Source of the DNA: an uncultured bacterium | GTDB lineage: Bacteria > Cyanobacteriota > Vampirovibrionia > Gastranaerophilales > Gastranaerophilaceae | NCBI GenBank assembly: GCA_949284985.1 | Contig: CASDWY010000010.1 | Span: 1 to 64,000 of the forward strand | DNA: 64,000 nucleotides | Reading direction: 5' to 3' | Shown here: one piece after another, positions 34,049 to 43,967 of the stretch | Numbering within the stretch: position 1 is the first letter of the stretch | Layout of the letters: each line of letters starts with the position of its first letter | The notes under the pieces: model-generated | What the model was told of the DNA's origin: nothing | What the model saw: only the letters and a program-made list of their open reading frames with translations | The model's database searches: none | Translations under genes and position numbers: made by a program

Positions 34049-35674
34049 ATGATAAAGTTTTTGCCATCTACACCATCAACAACATTCCCAAAAACAAGCT
34101 CGGTTTCTATTGCTAACCACGCTGTAACCCCTACGGGAAAAAACGGCTACATTCCACCTAAAGAAGATTCATCCCTGCTTTTTAAATCTTTGGGAATTCT
34201 TGCTGCGGCGGCTATTGGTGGAGTTTTAATTTATAAATCCCATACAAACTCCCTAAAATCTGTTTTTATTAAACAAATTGAAAAATTTAAAAACGATATA
34301 GGGTACAAAAAAGCTCTTGCATATTCAATTGGTCTGCCTAAAGAACAGTTTTATAAACTCCGTCCAATATTAGGCTCTGAAGAATACTTTTCTATAATTA
34401 AAGCTTTTGAAAATAATTCAATTTTTTACACACCCGGAAAACTATTTGCAGCTAAAGGCTCTTCTAATATTGACTTAACAGGGGTTAAAAATTTATCTTA
34501 TCGCGCAAATCTTCATATGCATACAATCAATTCTGACGGAAAACTTTCTGTAAAAAAACTTCTTGACTATGCATCAGATTACGCAAATAAAGTTGCCGCC
34601 TCAAAACCCAAAATAGCTAGCCACGCACCTTTTACAATAGCTATTACTGACCACAATACAGTAGATGGTTGTCAGGAAGCAGTAAAATTAATCGCACAAA
34701 ATCCTCAAAAATATAAAAATCTTAGATTAGTCTTAGGTTGTGAGCTTAATGTCGAAGCAACACAACTATCCCAAAATCTTAAAACTCCTGTTTCTGTTCA
34801 CATGCTTCTTCACAATATTAATCCATTTGATAAAAAACTGAATGACTTACTAATATCAATAAAAAGTAAAAAAATAACCCAAACCAAACAATTAATTGAA
34901 GAATGCAAAAAAGCACTTCCGAAAGAATTAGCGTTTATTGCTAAATCCTTTTCTTTCAACAATCTGACATATCTTTACCCAATGCTCAAAAAAGGATTAA
35001 ATCATAATAATTTAGACCTTATAAGCGCAATTCACATTCAAACAATTTTTTCTGCGTGTATTCAAAATAATAAGGAGTTAATAAAAAAATTATCCCAACA
35101 CAATGTTGACGCAAAAGCATTAAACTTTAACTCTCTTAAAAAATATTTTAGCCAAATTAATGATAACTTTGAAACAAATTATTGGGAAAAATATGAAACA
35201 TCATTAGCTAAATACCTAGCAGAAAAGCTCCAAATAACAGAAGCTGCAGCGCAAAAATACATAAAAATTCCACAAGTATTAATTGATTACTTAAAAACTA
35301 CCAATAACATTATAATGTCGACGCTGCCAAAACTCAACTTGCAACCGGAATATCTTGAAATAAATACAGCTCAAAAAATTCTAAATGATCAAAAATATGT
35401 AACACTTGGCATTGCACATCCGGGTCTTCTAAATATTGAGCAATGTTTGGAACAACCAGAAAAATGGGTAGATGCACTAGACAACCTTTTTCATAATTTT
35501 AAGAAGAAAAGTCCAAGAAAAGCATTCTTTACAGAAATATATTATAAATACCCTCCAAAACTTGCTGAAAATCAAGGACATTTAGAGACAATAAAAAATT
35601 TAGCCAAAAAAAATGGGCTAAGCTCATGTGGCGGTTTAGATACACATTCTGACAATATTTTTAAAGGACATTAA
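34049..35674 (+). CDS. Membrane-anchored PHP-domain phosphoesterase
   Basis: 541 residues. A Ser/Thr/Pro-rich start is followed by a single membrane helix (about 45-64), then a metal-dependent PHP domain: NLHMHTINSDG (about 156), ITDHNTVDG (about 200), GCELNVE (about 231), GIAHPGL (about 453) and GGLDTHSDN near the C-terminus supply the expected His, Asp and Glu metal ligands. PHP domains hydrolyse phosphoesters (histidinol phosphate, nucleoside phosphates). An insertion of about 200 mostly helical residues separates the N- and C-terminal motif groups, so it is not a plain YciV- or HisK-type enzyme. Substrate unknown. Downstream is manC, but a separate promoter lies between. Confidence 0.72.
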   Translation: MIKFLPSTPSTTFPKTSSVSIANHAVTPTGKNGYIPPKEDSSLLFKSLGILAAAAIGGVLIYKSHTNSLKSVFIKQIEKFKNDIGYKKALAYSIGLPKEQFYKLRPILGSEEYFSIIKAFENNSIFYTPGKLFAAKGSSNIDLTGVKNLSYRANLHMHTINSDGKLSVKKLLDYASDYANKVAASKPKIASHAPFTIAITDHNTVDGCQEAVKLIAQNPQKYKNLRLVLGCELNVEATQLSQNLKTPVSVHMLLHNINPFDKKLNDLLISIKSKKITQTKQLIEECKKALPKELAFIAKSFSFNNLTYLYPMLKKGLNHNNLDLISAIHIQTIFSACIQNNKELIKKLSQHNVDAKALNFNSLKKYFSQINDNFETNYWEKYETSLAKYLAEKLQITEAAAQKYIKIPQVLIDYLKTTNNIIMSTLPKLNLQPEYLEINTAQKILNDQKYVTLGIAHPGLLNIEQCLEQPEKWVDALDNLFHNFKKKSPRKAFFTEIYYKYPPKLAENQGHLETIKNLAKKNGLSSCGGLDTHSDNIFKGH

Positions 35675-35681
35675 TCCACCC

Positions 35682-35711
35682 TTGCATAGAAACCACTGAT
35701 TGGAGTATAAT
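35682..35711 (+). promoter_or_regulatory. Sigma70-type promoter of manC
   Basis: TTGCAT (35682-35687) and a perfect TATAAT (35706-35711) are 18 bp apart. The start codon at 35742 has GGGAGAAAG upstream. Confidence 0.6.
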
Positions 35712-35741
35712 TTAAAAAAATAATAAGTTTGGGAGAAAGTA

Positions 35742-37187
35742 ATGTCAAAAGATTTATACGCACTAATACTTGCTGGAGGAAGCGGATCAAGACTCTGGCC
35801 AATGAGTCGTGAGCTGTACCCTAAACAACTACTCAAACTTAATCAAGAAAATACACTTTTTCAATCAACATTTTTACGTCTAATTGAAAATTTTGACGAT
35901 AAAAACATTATAAGTATAACAAATATCAAGCATGAACCAGGAGTAAAAGTTCAATTAAAGGAGCTGCAAGAAAAATTTTGCCGTACTGAAGACTATAAAA
36001 TAATTACAGAACCAATCGGAAGAAATACAGCCCCTGCAATTGCCATTTCTTTAAAATACATAAAAAACATAGCTGGTAGAAAAATTGATCCAATAATAAT
36101 GGTGGTTCCTTCAGATCATTTGATTACAAATAACAAAAATTTTTCTCGTTCAGTAGAAGCCGGAATTAAACTAGCTCAAGAGGGTTTTATAGTAACTTTT
36201 GGAATTAAACCGACTAAAATTGATACAGGATTTGGCTATATAAAAACCCAGAAAAATAAAAAAATTTCAGAAATATTTTCAGAAGCATTAAAAGCTGCAG
36301 AATTTAAAGAAAAACCTGACTATACTACTGCGCAAGAATATATTGATTCAGGTAAATATTTTTGGAATAGTGGAATGTTTATGTTCAAAGCTTCCATAAT
36401 GGAAGCAGAAATGAAAAAATATGCCAAAGAAATACATTCTTTATTAGCCTCAATTGAACTTCAGCTGGGTCAACCTACTGTGGAATACCAAAAATTTAAA
36501 GAATTTCCTGATATATCAATAGATTATGCCGTAATGGAAAAATCAAAAAAAATTGCACTTGTCCCACTTGATTGTGGTTGGAACGATCTTGGGTCTTGGG
36601 AGGCAATATATGACATCTCTGAAAAAGATCATAATGGAAACTGTATAACAGGTAATGTAATTGATATTAATTCTCAAAATTCAATGATATATTCAACTTC
36701 TAAACTTGTCACCACAGTAGGACTAAAAAATACTGTAGTAATAGAAACAGAAGACGCTGTTCTTGTGTGCGATAAATCACAAACACAAGACGTTAAAAAA
36801 ATATATAATGAACTTAAAGAACGAAACGATGATTCTCACAAAGTTCATAAAACTGTATTCCGCCCTTGGGGATATTATACAGTAATACAAGAAGGACAAG
36901 GATTTTTAACAAAATGCATTATGGTTAACCCAAAAGGCAAACTTAGTCTGCAATTACACCATCATCGCTCCGAACATTGGGTAGTGCTTGAAGGAAAAGC
37001 CTTAGTAATAAAAGGCGAAGAAAAACACGAATTACTCCCGGGTGAACACATTGATTTAGCTATTGAAGAAATTCACTCATTACAAAACCCATATGATGAA
37101 CCTGTTAAAATTTTAGAAGTTCAACGCGGTGATATTCTTGATGAAAATGATATTGAACGACTAGAAGATATTTATGGTAGAGCATAA
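35742..37187 (+). CDS. manC: Mannose-1-phosphate guanylyltransferase / mannose-6-phosphate isomerase
   Basis: 481 residues, the usual length of the bifunctional type II PMI/GMP enzyme. The N-terminal pyrophosphorylase domain shows LILAGGSGSRLWPMSRE-PKQ at 8-27 and ITEPIGRNTAPAIA near 90; FVEKP is replaced by FKEKPD (about 190), with WNSGMF following. The C-terminal cupin isomerase domain (about 365-481) has RPWGYYTVIQEG, LHHHRSEHWVVLEG metal-binding residues and ENPY-like QNPYDEPVKILEVQ. It makes GDP-mannose from mannose 1-phosphate, and mannose 6-phosphate from fructose 6-phosphate, feeding surface glycans or glycolipids. The gene stands alone; phosphomannomutase is not in the window. Confidence 0.93.
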   Translation: MSKDLYALILAGGSGSRLWPMSRELYPKQLLKLNQENTLFQSTFLRLIENFDDKNIISITNIKHEPGVKVQLKELQEKFCRTEDYKIITEPIGRNTAPAIAISLKYIKNIAGRKIDPIIMVVPSDHLITNNKNFSRSVEAGIKLAQEGFIVTFGIKPTKIDTGFGYIKTQKNKKISEIFSEALKAAEFKEKPDYTTAQEYIDSGKYFWNSGMFMFKASIMEAEMKKYAKEIHSLLASIELQLGQPTVEYQKFKEFPDISIDYAVMEKSKKIALVPLDCGWNDLGSWEAIYDISEKDHNGNCITGNVIDINSQNSMIYSTSKLVTTVGLKNTVVIETEDAVLVCDKSQTQDVKKIYNELKERNDDSHKVHKTVFRPWGYYTVIQEGQGFLTKCIMVNPKGKLSLQLHHHRSEHWVVLEGKALVIKGEEKHELLPGEHIDLAIEEIHSLQNPYDEPVKILEVQRGDILDENDIERLEDIYGRA

Positions 37188-37220
37188 ATCTGTTTTAGTA
37201 TAATCTTTATCTAAACAAAG

Positions 37221-38180
37221 TTAAAAAACAAAGTCCATTTTTTGAGAGGTATCTTCTGTTATACAGCTAACATCATAATCATTAAACATCTTAATGTATC
37301 TGGTAATTGGTACACCGTTTCCATCTTTAGGAATTTTTTTTCCGCCAGATCTTAAAAATACCCTTAAGGACCCGGTACCACACAAGTGTGCACCACCTAA
37401 TAACCCGGATTCAGACAGCTTTATATTTTGTTTTTGTCCATTTTCGTCAATGTATTCTATTGTTTTCCCTATATATTTTTTAAGTCCTTTATTCTTTATC
37501 TCTTTCCACTGTACTTTTTTATACTCATCACTAATTAATTCTTGAGCAGCCGGATTCTTTAAAAAATCATCTTTCGAGTATATGCCATATTTCCCAGTAA
37601 ATTTACCTCTATAGTTATTATTTTGCCTTCTTTCAGCTGCTTCTTCCGCCGATCTTTTATAAACACCTACGGCTTCTAATGCTTCTTTACCCATTTGATA
37701 TTTACCAAGATAACCAAATTGATTTTCTTGATTATAAAAACCCGAAGCTTCGACAAAAGACAATTTTTCTTTAAATTTTTGATAAGAATGACCTGACTCA
37801 TGAGCATTAATGCTTTTTTGATTTGGCATAACTTTTGGCACACCTTGCTTAAGTTGCGGAAGTTCTAAAACACTCCCAACTCTTAAACAATCCGGATTTC
37901 TCTTTAACTCGGGGTTTTTCGCCAAAATTTCATTAACAGTAACCCCATATTCCCTTGCTATTTCCCACATCGAATCACCCGGTTTTATTATATAACTTAC
38001 TGAGTCTTTAGTACTGTTTATATTTTTAGGTTTTTCCCTAGGAATTACTATACCTTGCCCGGGATAAATAGTCTCTTTATTGCCCATTGTATTGTACGCT
38101 TTTAGTGCATTAATTGAGACATCATATCTTTTTGAAATTCCCCATAATGTATCGCCTTGCTGAACTGTATAAACAGTCAT
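37221..38180 (-). CDS. LysM-containing peptidoglycan hydrolase candidate
   Basis: 319 residues from ATG 38180 (GAGGGG directly upstream); the longer reading to 38276 is unsupported. Two LysM repeats (about 3-47 and 60-105: YTVQQGDTLWGISKRY, YIIKPGDSMWEIAREY) bind glycan strands. The C-terminal domain (about 125-319) has VEASGFYNQENQFGYLGKYQMGKEAL, resembling lysozyme/transglycosylase-like cell-wall enzymes with a Glu in the active-site region. There is no signal peptide, so export would need another route; phage or tailocin-like lysins share that trait. The exact family of the catalytic domain is uncertain. Confidence 0.7.
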   Translation of the reverse strand: MTVYTVQQGDTLWGISKRYDVSINALKAYNTMGNKETIYPGQGIVIPREKPKNINSTKDSVSYIIKPGDSMWEIAREYGVTVNEILAKNPELKRNPDCLRVGSVLELPQLKQGVPKVMPNQKSINAHESGHSYQKFKEKLSFVEASGFYNQENQFGYLGKYQMGKEALEAVGVYKRSAEEAAERRQNNNYRGKFTGKYGIYSKDDFLKNPAAQELISDEYKKVQWKEIKNKGLKKYIGKTIEYIDENGQKQNIKLSESGLLGGAHLCGTGSLRVFLRSGGKKIPKDGNGVPITRYIKMFNDYDVSCITEDTSQKMDFVF

Positions 38181-38250
38181 ATTTCCCCTCAAAATTATCC
38201 TTATATTTATATAAAGTAATTTTGTACAAAAAAATTGCTCATAATTACCA

Positions 38251-38284
38251 AAAAGAATGTGCACCATACGATGCACATTCTTTT
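38251..38284 (-). terminator. Rho-independent terminator after the alcohol dehydrogenase gene
   Basis: A 13-bp perfect stem (38251-38263 with 38272-38284) with an 8-nt loop, followed on the minus strand by a T-run. It separates the dehydrogenase gene from the LysM gene. Confidence 0.8.
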
Positions 38285-38296
38285 AATAAAATCAAA

Positions 38297-39514
38297 CTAC
38301 TTACAATAAGGAGTCAATGACTCAGAATAAATAGCCGAAACAATTTCCTCAGTAGCATTATTTGGTGCTATACTTAAAAGTCCATCTAAAGATGGTGTAT
38401 TAAAAGCTAAATGAGTAAGTTTCTTTACGTCATTTTCACAAAAACCTTCATCTGAAAGCTTTTGAGTAATACCTAATTCAAACAACCATTTTTCTACAGC
38501 GTCAGCAACATATTGGGCTTCAGATGCCTCGCCCTTTAATCCTGCTACAATCGGACTTAATATATCTGCTAAAACATTTGCTTTTTCAGCATAAATATAC
38601 TTAATTACAGCCGGAAGCAACATAGCCAAACCAAGCCCATGAGATAATTCATGCTTAACTGCACTTAAAGGATGCTCTAAAGCATGTGTATAATGCAACA
38701 AACCATTATCAAAACTTACCCCACCCAGCAAAGACGCATACGATAAGAAATATCTCGCCTCTAAATCTTCCGGATTGGAAATAGCCTTAGGTAAATATTT
38801 TGCAACCAATCTAATTGTTTCTTTAGCCAAAGTTATAGAATAAGGAGAAGCGACCTTAGATGTTGCAGCTTCTACAACGTGATTTACTGCATCTACTGAA
38901 ACATAAAGTGTTTGAGATGGGGATAATTTTACCATCAACTGTGGGTCATCTATTGACGCATACGGATAAATACAATCATATGCAATAGCAGGTTTAAAAT
39001 CTTTTTCTGGAATAGTTACAACCGCAAAACGATTAGTTTCAGACCCTGTTCCATGAGTAAGATTAATTGCTACAATAGGAGCTGCTTTTTGCGGTGCAAA
39101 TTTAAACTCATAAAGATCATTACAAGTTTTATCAGGATATTCCATCAAAATTGCCGTACTTTTCCCTGCATCAACAGGAGAACCTCCACCAATAGCAATT
39201 ACAGCTTTTGCACCAAAATCCAATGCCATTTTTACAGCTTCATCTACGTGATGTGTGGTTGGATTAGGTGTAACTTTGTCAAAATTAATATAACCAATGC
39301 CGTTAGACTTTAATGCTGCTTCTACATAATCCCAAGCACCTGTTGCTTTATAAGCACCTCGACCGGAAACAACAATTACTTTATCTACATTTTTTTCTGA
39401 TTTTAATGCTTTCAAAATATCATCAATTTTTTTTATTGCCCCAACTCCAAAATATACATTCGGGCGCACTCTAATTTCTCTTACTTCTTGAATATTAATG
39501 TCTTTTTCCCACAT
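38297..39514 (-). CDS. Iron-containing alcohol dehydrogenase
   Basis: 405 residues. Group III metal-dependent alcohol dehydrogenase: IAIGGGSPVDAGKS (NAD(P) binding, about 95), ATLTHGTGSE-like INLTHGTGSETNRFA (about 150), and metal ligands in the SVDAVNHVVEA and LHYTHALEHPLSAV...HELSHGLG segments (Asp and three His). It probably reduces aldehydes such as acetaldehyde or butyraldehyde to alcohols in fermentation, regenerating NAD+. GGAG lies upstream of the start in AAAGGAG. Alone in its transcription unit with a strong terminator. Confidence 0.9.
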   Translation of the reverse strand: MWEKDINIQEVREIRVRPNVYFGVGAIKKIDDILKALKSEKNVDKVIVVSGRGAYKATGAWDYVEAALKSNGIGYINFDKVTPNPTTHHVDEAVKMALDFGAKAVIAIGGGSPVDAGKSTAILMEYPDKTCNDLYEFKFAPQKAAPIVAINLTHGTGSETNRFAVVTIPEKDFKPAIAYDCIYPYASIDDPQLMVKLSPSQTLYVSVDAVNHVVEAATSKVASPYSITLAKETIRLVAKYLPKAISNPEDLEARYFLSYASLLGGVSFDNGLLHYTHALEHPLSAVKHELSHGLGLAMLLPAVIKYIYAEKANVLADILSPIVAGLKGEASEAQYVADAVEKWLFELGITQKLSDEGFCENDVKKLTHLAFNTPSLDGLLSIAPNNATEEIVSAIYSESLTPYCK

Positions 39515-39576
39515 AAAAAACTCCTTTCTGCATAAACTACAGCTATATTTTACACCAAAAATGATTTTATAACTGT

Positions 39577-40107
39577 TTATTCTTTATATATAATTTTAGC
39601 CAAAATAGCACTATACATGGTATAAGTTGCATTACTTGAGTCACCAAGTTTGTTTTTTGATTTAATTGCAACTTCAACAAGAGCCTTTTGAGAATTTTTA
39701 GTTAAATTAGATGTATCTATGGGCTCAAGTCCTAAATTTAACTCATCTATCAATTTATTTGCAAGAGAAAAAACGTCTTCATCGTTGGCTGACTTAACAC
39801 CATACAACTCAGATACAGTCTTTTTTTCTATAGCATCAGCAAGTTCAGCCTCACTTATATTAGCAATTTTATTTGATAAACTCCCTGCTGTTTCAATATC
39901 TACAATCTGTGGCATATTATTATCGGTTACATTAGACGAATTTCCGGAACTTTCATTAAAACCTTCCGCATTTATATTATTAATTTTTGTCATACTCAAC
40001 ATGTTATAATTTTTGTTTCCAAAAAACATAAAAACAGAAACCACTACAATTAAAACAATTATTATCAAAGCCACTAGTTCTATTGTATTTTGAGCTTTTA
40101 ATTTCAT
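39577..40107 (-). CDS. Pilin-like protein with class III-type signal sequence
   Basis: 176 residues, GGAGG upstream of the start. The N-terminus MKLKAQNTIE followed by a 17-residue hydrophobic run fits the class III (archaellin/Flp-like) signal pattern: a short basic leader, Gln at +1 and Glu at +5. The rest is soluble, Asn/Ser-rich, then helical. It would be a Tad/Flp or related pseudopilin, or simply a single-pass membrane protein. No tad genes are in the window. Function otherwise unknown. Confidence 0.5.
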   Translation of the reverse strand: MKLKAQNTIELVALIIIVLIVVVSVFMFFGNKNYNMLSMTKINNINAEGFNESSGNSSNVTDNNMPQIVDIETAGSLSNKIANISEAELADAIEKKTVSELYGVKSANDEDVFSLANKLIDELNLGLEPIDTSNLTKNSQKALVEVAIKSKNKLGDSSNATYTMYSAILAKIIYKE

Positions 40108-40181
40108 AAGACCTCCGCAAAAAACATTACATATTATAATATACCCATTTTAAAATAAAAAATAACATTTTTTTATTATTG

Positions 40182-40211
40182 TTTACATTCTGTAAAATTA
40201 AGTAGTATAAT
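40182..40211 (+). promoter_or_regulatory. Sigma70-type promoter of ilvD
   Basis: TTTACA (40182-40187) and a perfect TATAAT (40206-40211) with an 18-bp spacer; transcription would begin about 25 nt before the ATG at 40243. Confidence 0.65.
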
Positions 40212-40242
40212 CAATATTGCACAATGAATTAAAGGAGTTACA

Positions 40243-41901
40243 ATGAAGAGTGATAATGTAAAAAAAGGAATAAACAAAGCCCCACACCGTTCTTTATTAT
40301 ACGCAACCGGTGTAAGCAAAAATAATATGAAAAAGCCTTTTATAGGAATAGCAAGCTCATTTTCTGATTTGGTTCCGGGTCATATCGGAATGAGAGATTT
40401 AGAACGACAAATTGAAAAAGGGATTCACTCCGGAGGCGGACAATCATTCATTTTTGGTGTTCCTGCTATATGTGATGGAATAGCAATGGGGCATTCAGGA
40501 ATGCATTATTCATTACCTTCAAGGGACCTAATTGCAGATTGCGTAGAAAGCGTCGCAAGCGCACATCAGCTTGACGGATTAGTCCTATTAACCAACTGCG
40601 ACAAGATTACTCCCGGGATGTTAATTGCCGCATTAAGAATGGATATTCCCTGCATAGTAGTAACTGCAGGTCCTATGCTCGACGGCAAATGCAAAAATGA
40701 AACACTCACAATGATAAGAGGAACTTTTGAAGCAATAGGAAAATATAGAAATGGTGAAATTTCTGAAGCAAAATTATGTGAAATGGAAGAAACATGCTGT
40801 CCATCTGCTGGCGCTTGCCAAGGATTATATACGGCAAACACAATGGCTTGCCTAACAGAAGTTATGGGCATGAGTTTACCTTTCTGCTCCACTGCTGCTG
40901 CCGTTTCCTCACAAAAACGACAAATTGCTTTTGATAGCGGCTTAAAAATAGTTGAACTAGTAGAAAAAAATATAAAACCTTCAGATATAATTACTCGTGA
41001 TGCAATTAGAAACGCCATCACTGTTGATCTTGCACTTGGTGGTTCTACAAACTCAATTCTACATCTATTAGCAATTGCTAATTCAGGCGAAATAGATATT
41101 ACATTGGAAGATTTTGCAGAACTTTCAAGTAAAGTCAGACAGATTATCAAACTTGATCCATCTGCTCTACCAACAATGACTGACCTACACAATGCAGGTG
41201 GTATACCAGGTGTCATAAAAACAATTATGGAAAAAGATGGCTTCTTGAAAGATCTTAAAACGCTATCTGGACTAAAGCTTAAAGAAATCGCAAAACACGC
41301 CTGGGTAGACAATAATATTATCCATACTATGGACAACCCAATTTCTACAGAAGCAGGTTTAGCAGTTCTCAAAGGTAATCTTGCTCCTGACGGCGCTGTT
41401 GTAAAAATTTCCGGTGTTGAAAAAGAATGCTGGACTTTTGAAGGCAAAGCCAAAGTATTTAATTCAGAAGAAGAAGCAATGGAAGGCATTGAAAAAAACA
41501 AAGTAATCGCAGGTGATGTTGTAGTTATTCGCTACGAAGGTCCTAAAGGCGGTCCGGGTATGAGAGAAATGCTTGCACCCACTTCCCTTTTGGTTGGAAA
41601 AGGCCTCGGAAAAAAATGTGCACTAATTACAGACGGTAGATTTTCAGGCGGTACTCGTGGTTTATGTATTGGACATGTTTGCCCTGAAGCTCCTGATGCT
41701 GGCTTAATTGCTCTTGTTCAAAACGGTGACACAATAAAAATTGATATCCCTAACAGAACCGTTACACTTGATGTTCCAGATGAAGTTTTGTTAGAAAGAA
41801 AAAATAATTTTGTAAAACCAATTCAAAAACCACTTAAAGGTTATCTAAGTAAATATATAAAAACCGTACAAAGTGCCAGCCAGGGCGCAATTACAAAGTA
41901 A
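40243..41901 (+). CDS. ilvD: Dihydroxy-acid dehydratase
   Basis: 552 residues, normal for IlvD. It dehydrates 2,3-dihydroxy-isovalerate and 2,3-dihydroxy-3-methylvalerate in valine, leucine and isoleucine synthesis. Fe-S cluster and substrate residues are in [12 protein letters not shown] (about 115) and [17 protein letters not shown] (about 186), with [14 protein letters not shown] (about 468) at the C-terminal domain. Ribosome-binding site AAAGGAG. It stands apart from any other ilv gene in the window. The long minus-strand frame inside it (40566-41501) is a shadow. Confidence 0.96.
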   Translation: MKSDNVKKGINKAPHRSLLYATGVSKNNMKKPFIGIASSFSDLVPGHIGMRDLERQIEKGIHSGGGQSFIFGVPAICDGIAMGHSGMHYSLPSRDLIADCVESVASAHQLDGLVLLTNCDKITPGMLIAALRMDIPCIVVTAGPMLDGKCKNETLTMIRGTFEAIGKYRNGEISEAKLCEMEETCCPSAGACQGLYTANTMACLTEVMGMSLPFCSTAAAVSSQKRQIAFDSGLKIVELVEKNIKPSDIITRDAIRNAITVDLALGGSTNSILHLLAIANSGEIDITLEDFAELSSKVRQIIKLDPSALPTMTDLHNAGGIPGVIKTIMEKDGFLKDLKTLSGLKLKEIAKHAWVDNNIIHTMDNPISTEAGLAVLKGNLAPDGAVVKISGVEKECWTFEGKAKVFNSEEEAMEGIEKNKVIAGDVVVIRYEGPKGGPGMREMLAPTSLLVGKGLGKKCALITDGRFSGGTRGLCIGHVCPEAPDAGLIALVQNGDTIKIDIPNRTVTLDVPDEVLLERKNNFVKPIQKPLKGYLSKYIKTVQSASQGAITK

Positions 41902-41914
41902 TGTAAAAAAATAC

Positions 41915-41943
41915 TTGACTACAAACTTTGTGCTTGCTATTTT
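41915..41943 (+). promoter_or_regulatory. Possible promoter for tRNA-Lys
   Basis: TTGACT (41915-41920) and TATTTT (41938-41943) are 17 bp apart. A short hairpin (AAAGAG/CTCTTT, 41961-41978) lies between it and the tRNA and may be the weak end of the ilvD transcript instead. Confidence 0.35.
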
Positions 41944-42026
41944 ATAGTAACAAGCCGAACAAAGAGTTTAACTCTTTTATAAAGTGGAAATTGAAAACAG
42001 AATAAATTAGCATAGATAAAAATCTT

Positions 42027-42099
42027 GCGCTTGTAGCTCAGCAGGTAGAGCACTCCCCTTTTAAGGGATAGGTCGCGCGTTCGAATCGCGCCAAGCGCA
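42027..42099 (+). tRNA. tRNA-Lys (TTT)
   Basis: 73 nt with acceptor stem GCGCTTG/CAAGCGC, D arm, anticodon loop CTTTTAA (anticodon TTT), T arm with GTTCGAATC, and discriminator A. CCA is not encoded. The following 230 bp up to the hcp gene are AT-rich with nothing recognisable apart from the likely hcp promoter region. Confidence 0.96.
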
Positions 42100-42332
42100 A
42101 TTTTTTTATTTTTTATCACTTTAGCTTACATTCTTATTAACCACTGAATAAGATTTTTTATTTTGAAGATTACTACCTTGATGATGGATTTAATCTCTGT
42201 ATTAACAATTTAAACTTTTAATTACTAAATTTCATTAAAAATTTTAAATTACTATTTAATCCAAACAAATATTAACATCATCAATAATACCAACTTTAAT
42301 TTGTAATCTAATAAAATAGGAGAATTACAACT

Positions 42333-43871
42333 ATGGATATGTTCTGTTTTCAATGCGAACAAACAGCAAAAGGAGAAGCTTGTACCTCAGTGGGAGTCTG
42401 CGGTAAAAATTCTAATGTCTCAAACCTGCAAGATGATTTAATAAATTCAATAATTGAACTTGTAAACTGTGGCAAAGAATCTGAAATAATAACTGACTTA
42501 ATCATCCGAGGACTTTTTACTACCATAACTAATGTCAATTTTGACGAAAAATCAATAAAAGAACTTATTACAGCAATAAAAAATCAAATTAATTGCCAAA
42601 ACAACTTCAACATAAAAAATATCTGGAATAACAATGATGATACTAAAAGTTTAAAGGCTTTAATTTTATTTGGGCTAAAAGGTATGGCTGCATATGCATA
42701 CCACGCAAAAATTTTAGGTTATGAAGATAAAACAATTAATTCCTTTTTCTATAAAGCACTTAGAGATATATCAAAAGAATTAAGTACAGATGAACTTTTT
42801 AACTTAGCATTAAAAGTAGGGGAAGTTAATCTTAAATGCATGGAACTCTTAGACAAAGCAAATACTGAGACTTACGGACAACCGGTTCCAACAAAAATAA
42901 CAACAAATATTTTACCGGGTCCATTTATTGTTATAAGCGGACATGATTTAAGAGACCTCGAGTTATTACTAGAACAAACAAAAAATAAAGGAATAAACAT
43001 CTATACTCATGGTGAAATGCTCCCTTGTCATTCTTATCCGAAGTTAAACAAATACCCACATCTTAAAGGAAACTTTGGAACAGCTTGGCAAAATCAACAA
43101 AAAGAATTTGACAATATTCCCGGTGCGATACTTTTTACGACTAACTGCATTATGCCTGTAAAAAACAGTTACGCAGACAGGGTTTTTACAACCTCTATCG
43201 TTCACTATCCTAATATAACTCATATTGGAGAAGATAAAAATTTTGAACCAGTTATAGAAAAAGCTTTGGAGCTTGGGGGCTATAATGAAACCCAAAATTT
43301 TACCGGTATAAACGGAGGAAATATCTTAACCTCAGGATTTGCTCATAACACTGTTTTATCTATAAAAGATAAAATCCTTGAAGCAATAAACTCAAACAGC
43401 ATAAAACACATCTTCCTTGTTGGTGGTTGCGATGGTGCAAAAACAGGAAGAAATTACTATACCAATTTCGTAAAACAAACTCCAGACAACTCAATCGTTC
43501 TCACTTTAGCCTGCGGTAAATATAGATTCAATGACTTGGATTTAAAAGATATAAACGGAATCCCAAGATTACTTGATTTGGGACAATGCAACGATGCATA
43601 TTCAGCAATAAAAATTGCTGTTGAACTCGCTAAAAGCTTAAATTGCTCCGTAAACAATCTACCTTTATCAATTATACTCTCATGGTATGAACAAAAAGCC
43701 GTTTGCATTTTATTATCTTTACTATATCTTGGTATTGAAAATATCCGACTTGGCCCAACTCTGCCTGCATTTGTCTCTCCTAATATCTGGAAACTTTTAG
43801 TTGAAAAATTTAAAATCAAACAAATTTCTACACCAGAAAATGACTTAAAAGATATTTTGTCTTCTTATTAA
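42333..43871 (+). CDS. hcp: Hybrid cluster protein (hydroxylamine reductase)
   Basis: 512 residues. The N-terminal cluster motif is MFCFQCEQTAKGEAC...GVCGK (Cys5, Cys8, Cys17, Cys23), as in the shorter Hcp forms. Downstream ligands to the hybrid Fe-S-O cluster appear in THGEMLPCHSYP (about 231), LFTTNCIMPV (about 271), LVGGCDGAK (about 369) and LTLACGKYRF (about 392). The enzyme reduces nitric oxide or hydroxylamine and protects anaerobes from nitrosative stress. Ribosome-binding site AGGAG. No hcr reductase partner follows; a strong terminator does, so it is monocistronic. Confidence 0.94.
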   Translation: MDMFCFQCEQTAKGEACTSVGVCGKNSNVSNLQDDLINSIIELVNCGKESEIITDLIIRGLFTTITNVNFDEKSIKELITAIKNQINCQNNFNIKNIWNNNDDTKSLKALILFGLKGMAAYAYHAKILGYEDKTINSFFYKALRDISKELSTDELFNLALKVGEVNLKCMELLDKANTETYGQPVPTKITTNILPGPFIVISGHDLRDLELLLEQTKNKGINIYTHGEMLPCHSYPKLNKYPHLKGNFGTAWQNQQKEFDNIPGAILFTTNCIMPVKNSYADRVFTTSIVHYPNITHIGEDKNFEPVIEKALELGGYNETQNFTGINGGNILTSGFAHNTVLSIKDKILEAINSNSIKHIFLVGGCDGAKTGRNYYTNFVKQTPDNSIVLTLACGKYRFNDLDLKDINGIPRLLDLGQCNDAYSAIKIAVELAKSLNCSVNNLPLSIILSWYEQKAVCILLSLLYLGIENIRLGPTLPAFVSPNIWKLLVEKFKIKQISTPENDLKDILSSY

Positions 43872-43884
43872 ATTCTGATTTTAT

Positions 43885-43934
43885 AAAAAAGCCAAAAACA
43901 AATACTATGTTTTAGTATAAGTTTTTGGCTTTTT
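43885..43934 (+). terminator. Rho-independent terminator of hcp
   Basis: A 14-bp stem (GCCAAAAAC and flanking A at 43886-43899 with 43921-43934) around a 21-nt loop, rich in A before and T after, so it may act on both convergent transcripts. Confidence 0.8.
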
Positions 43935-43967
43935 CTAAATTCATAAAATACAACTATCTGCTATTAC

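Noticed and set aside
40566-41501. 311-codon open frame on the minus strand inside ilvD
   Set aside because: Lies wholly antisense to a complete, clearly recognised dihydroxy-acid dehydratase; no ribosome-binding site and no family features.
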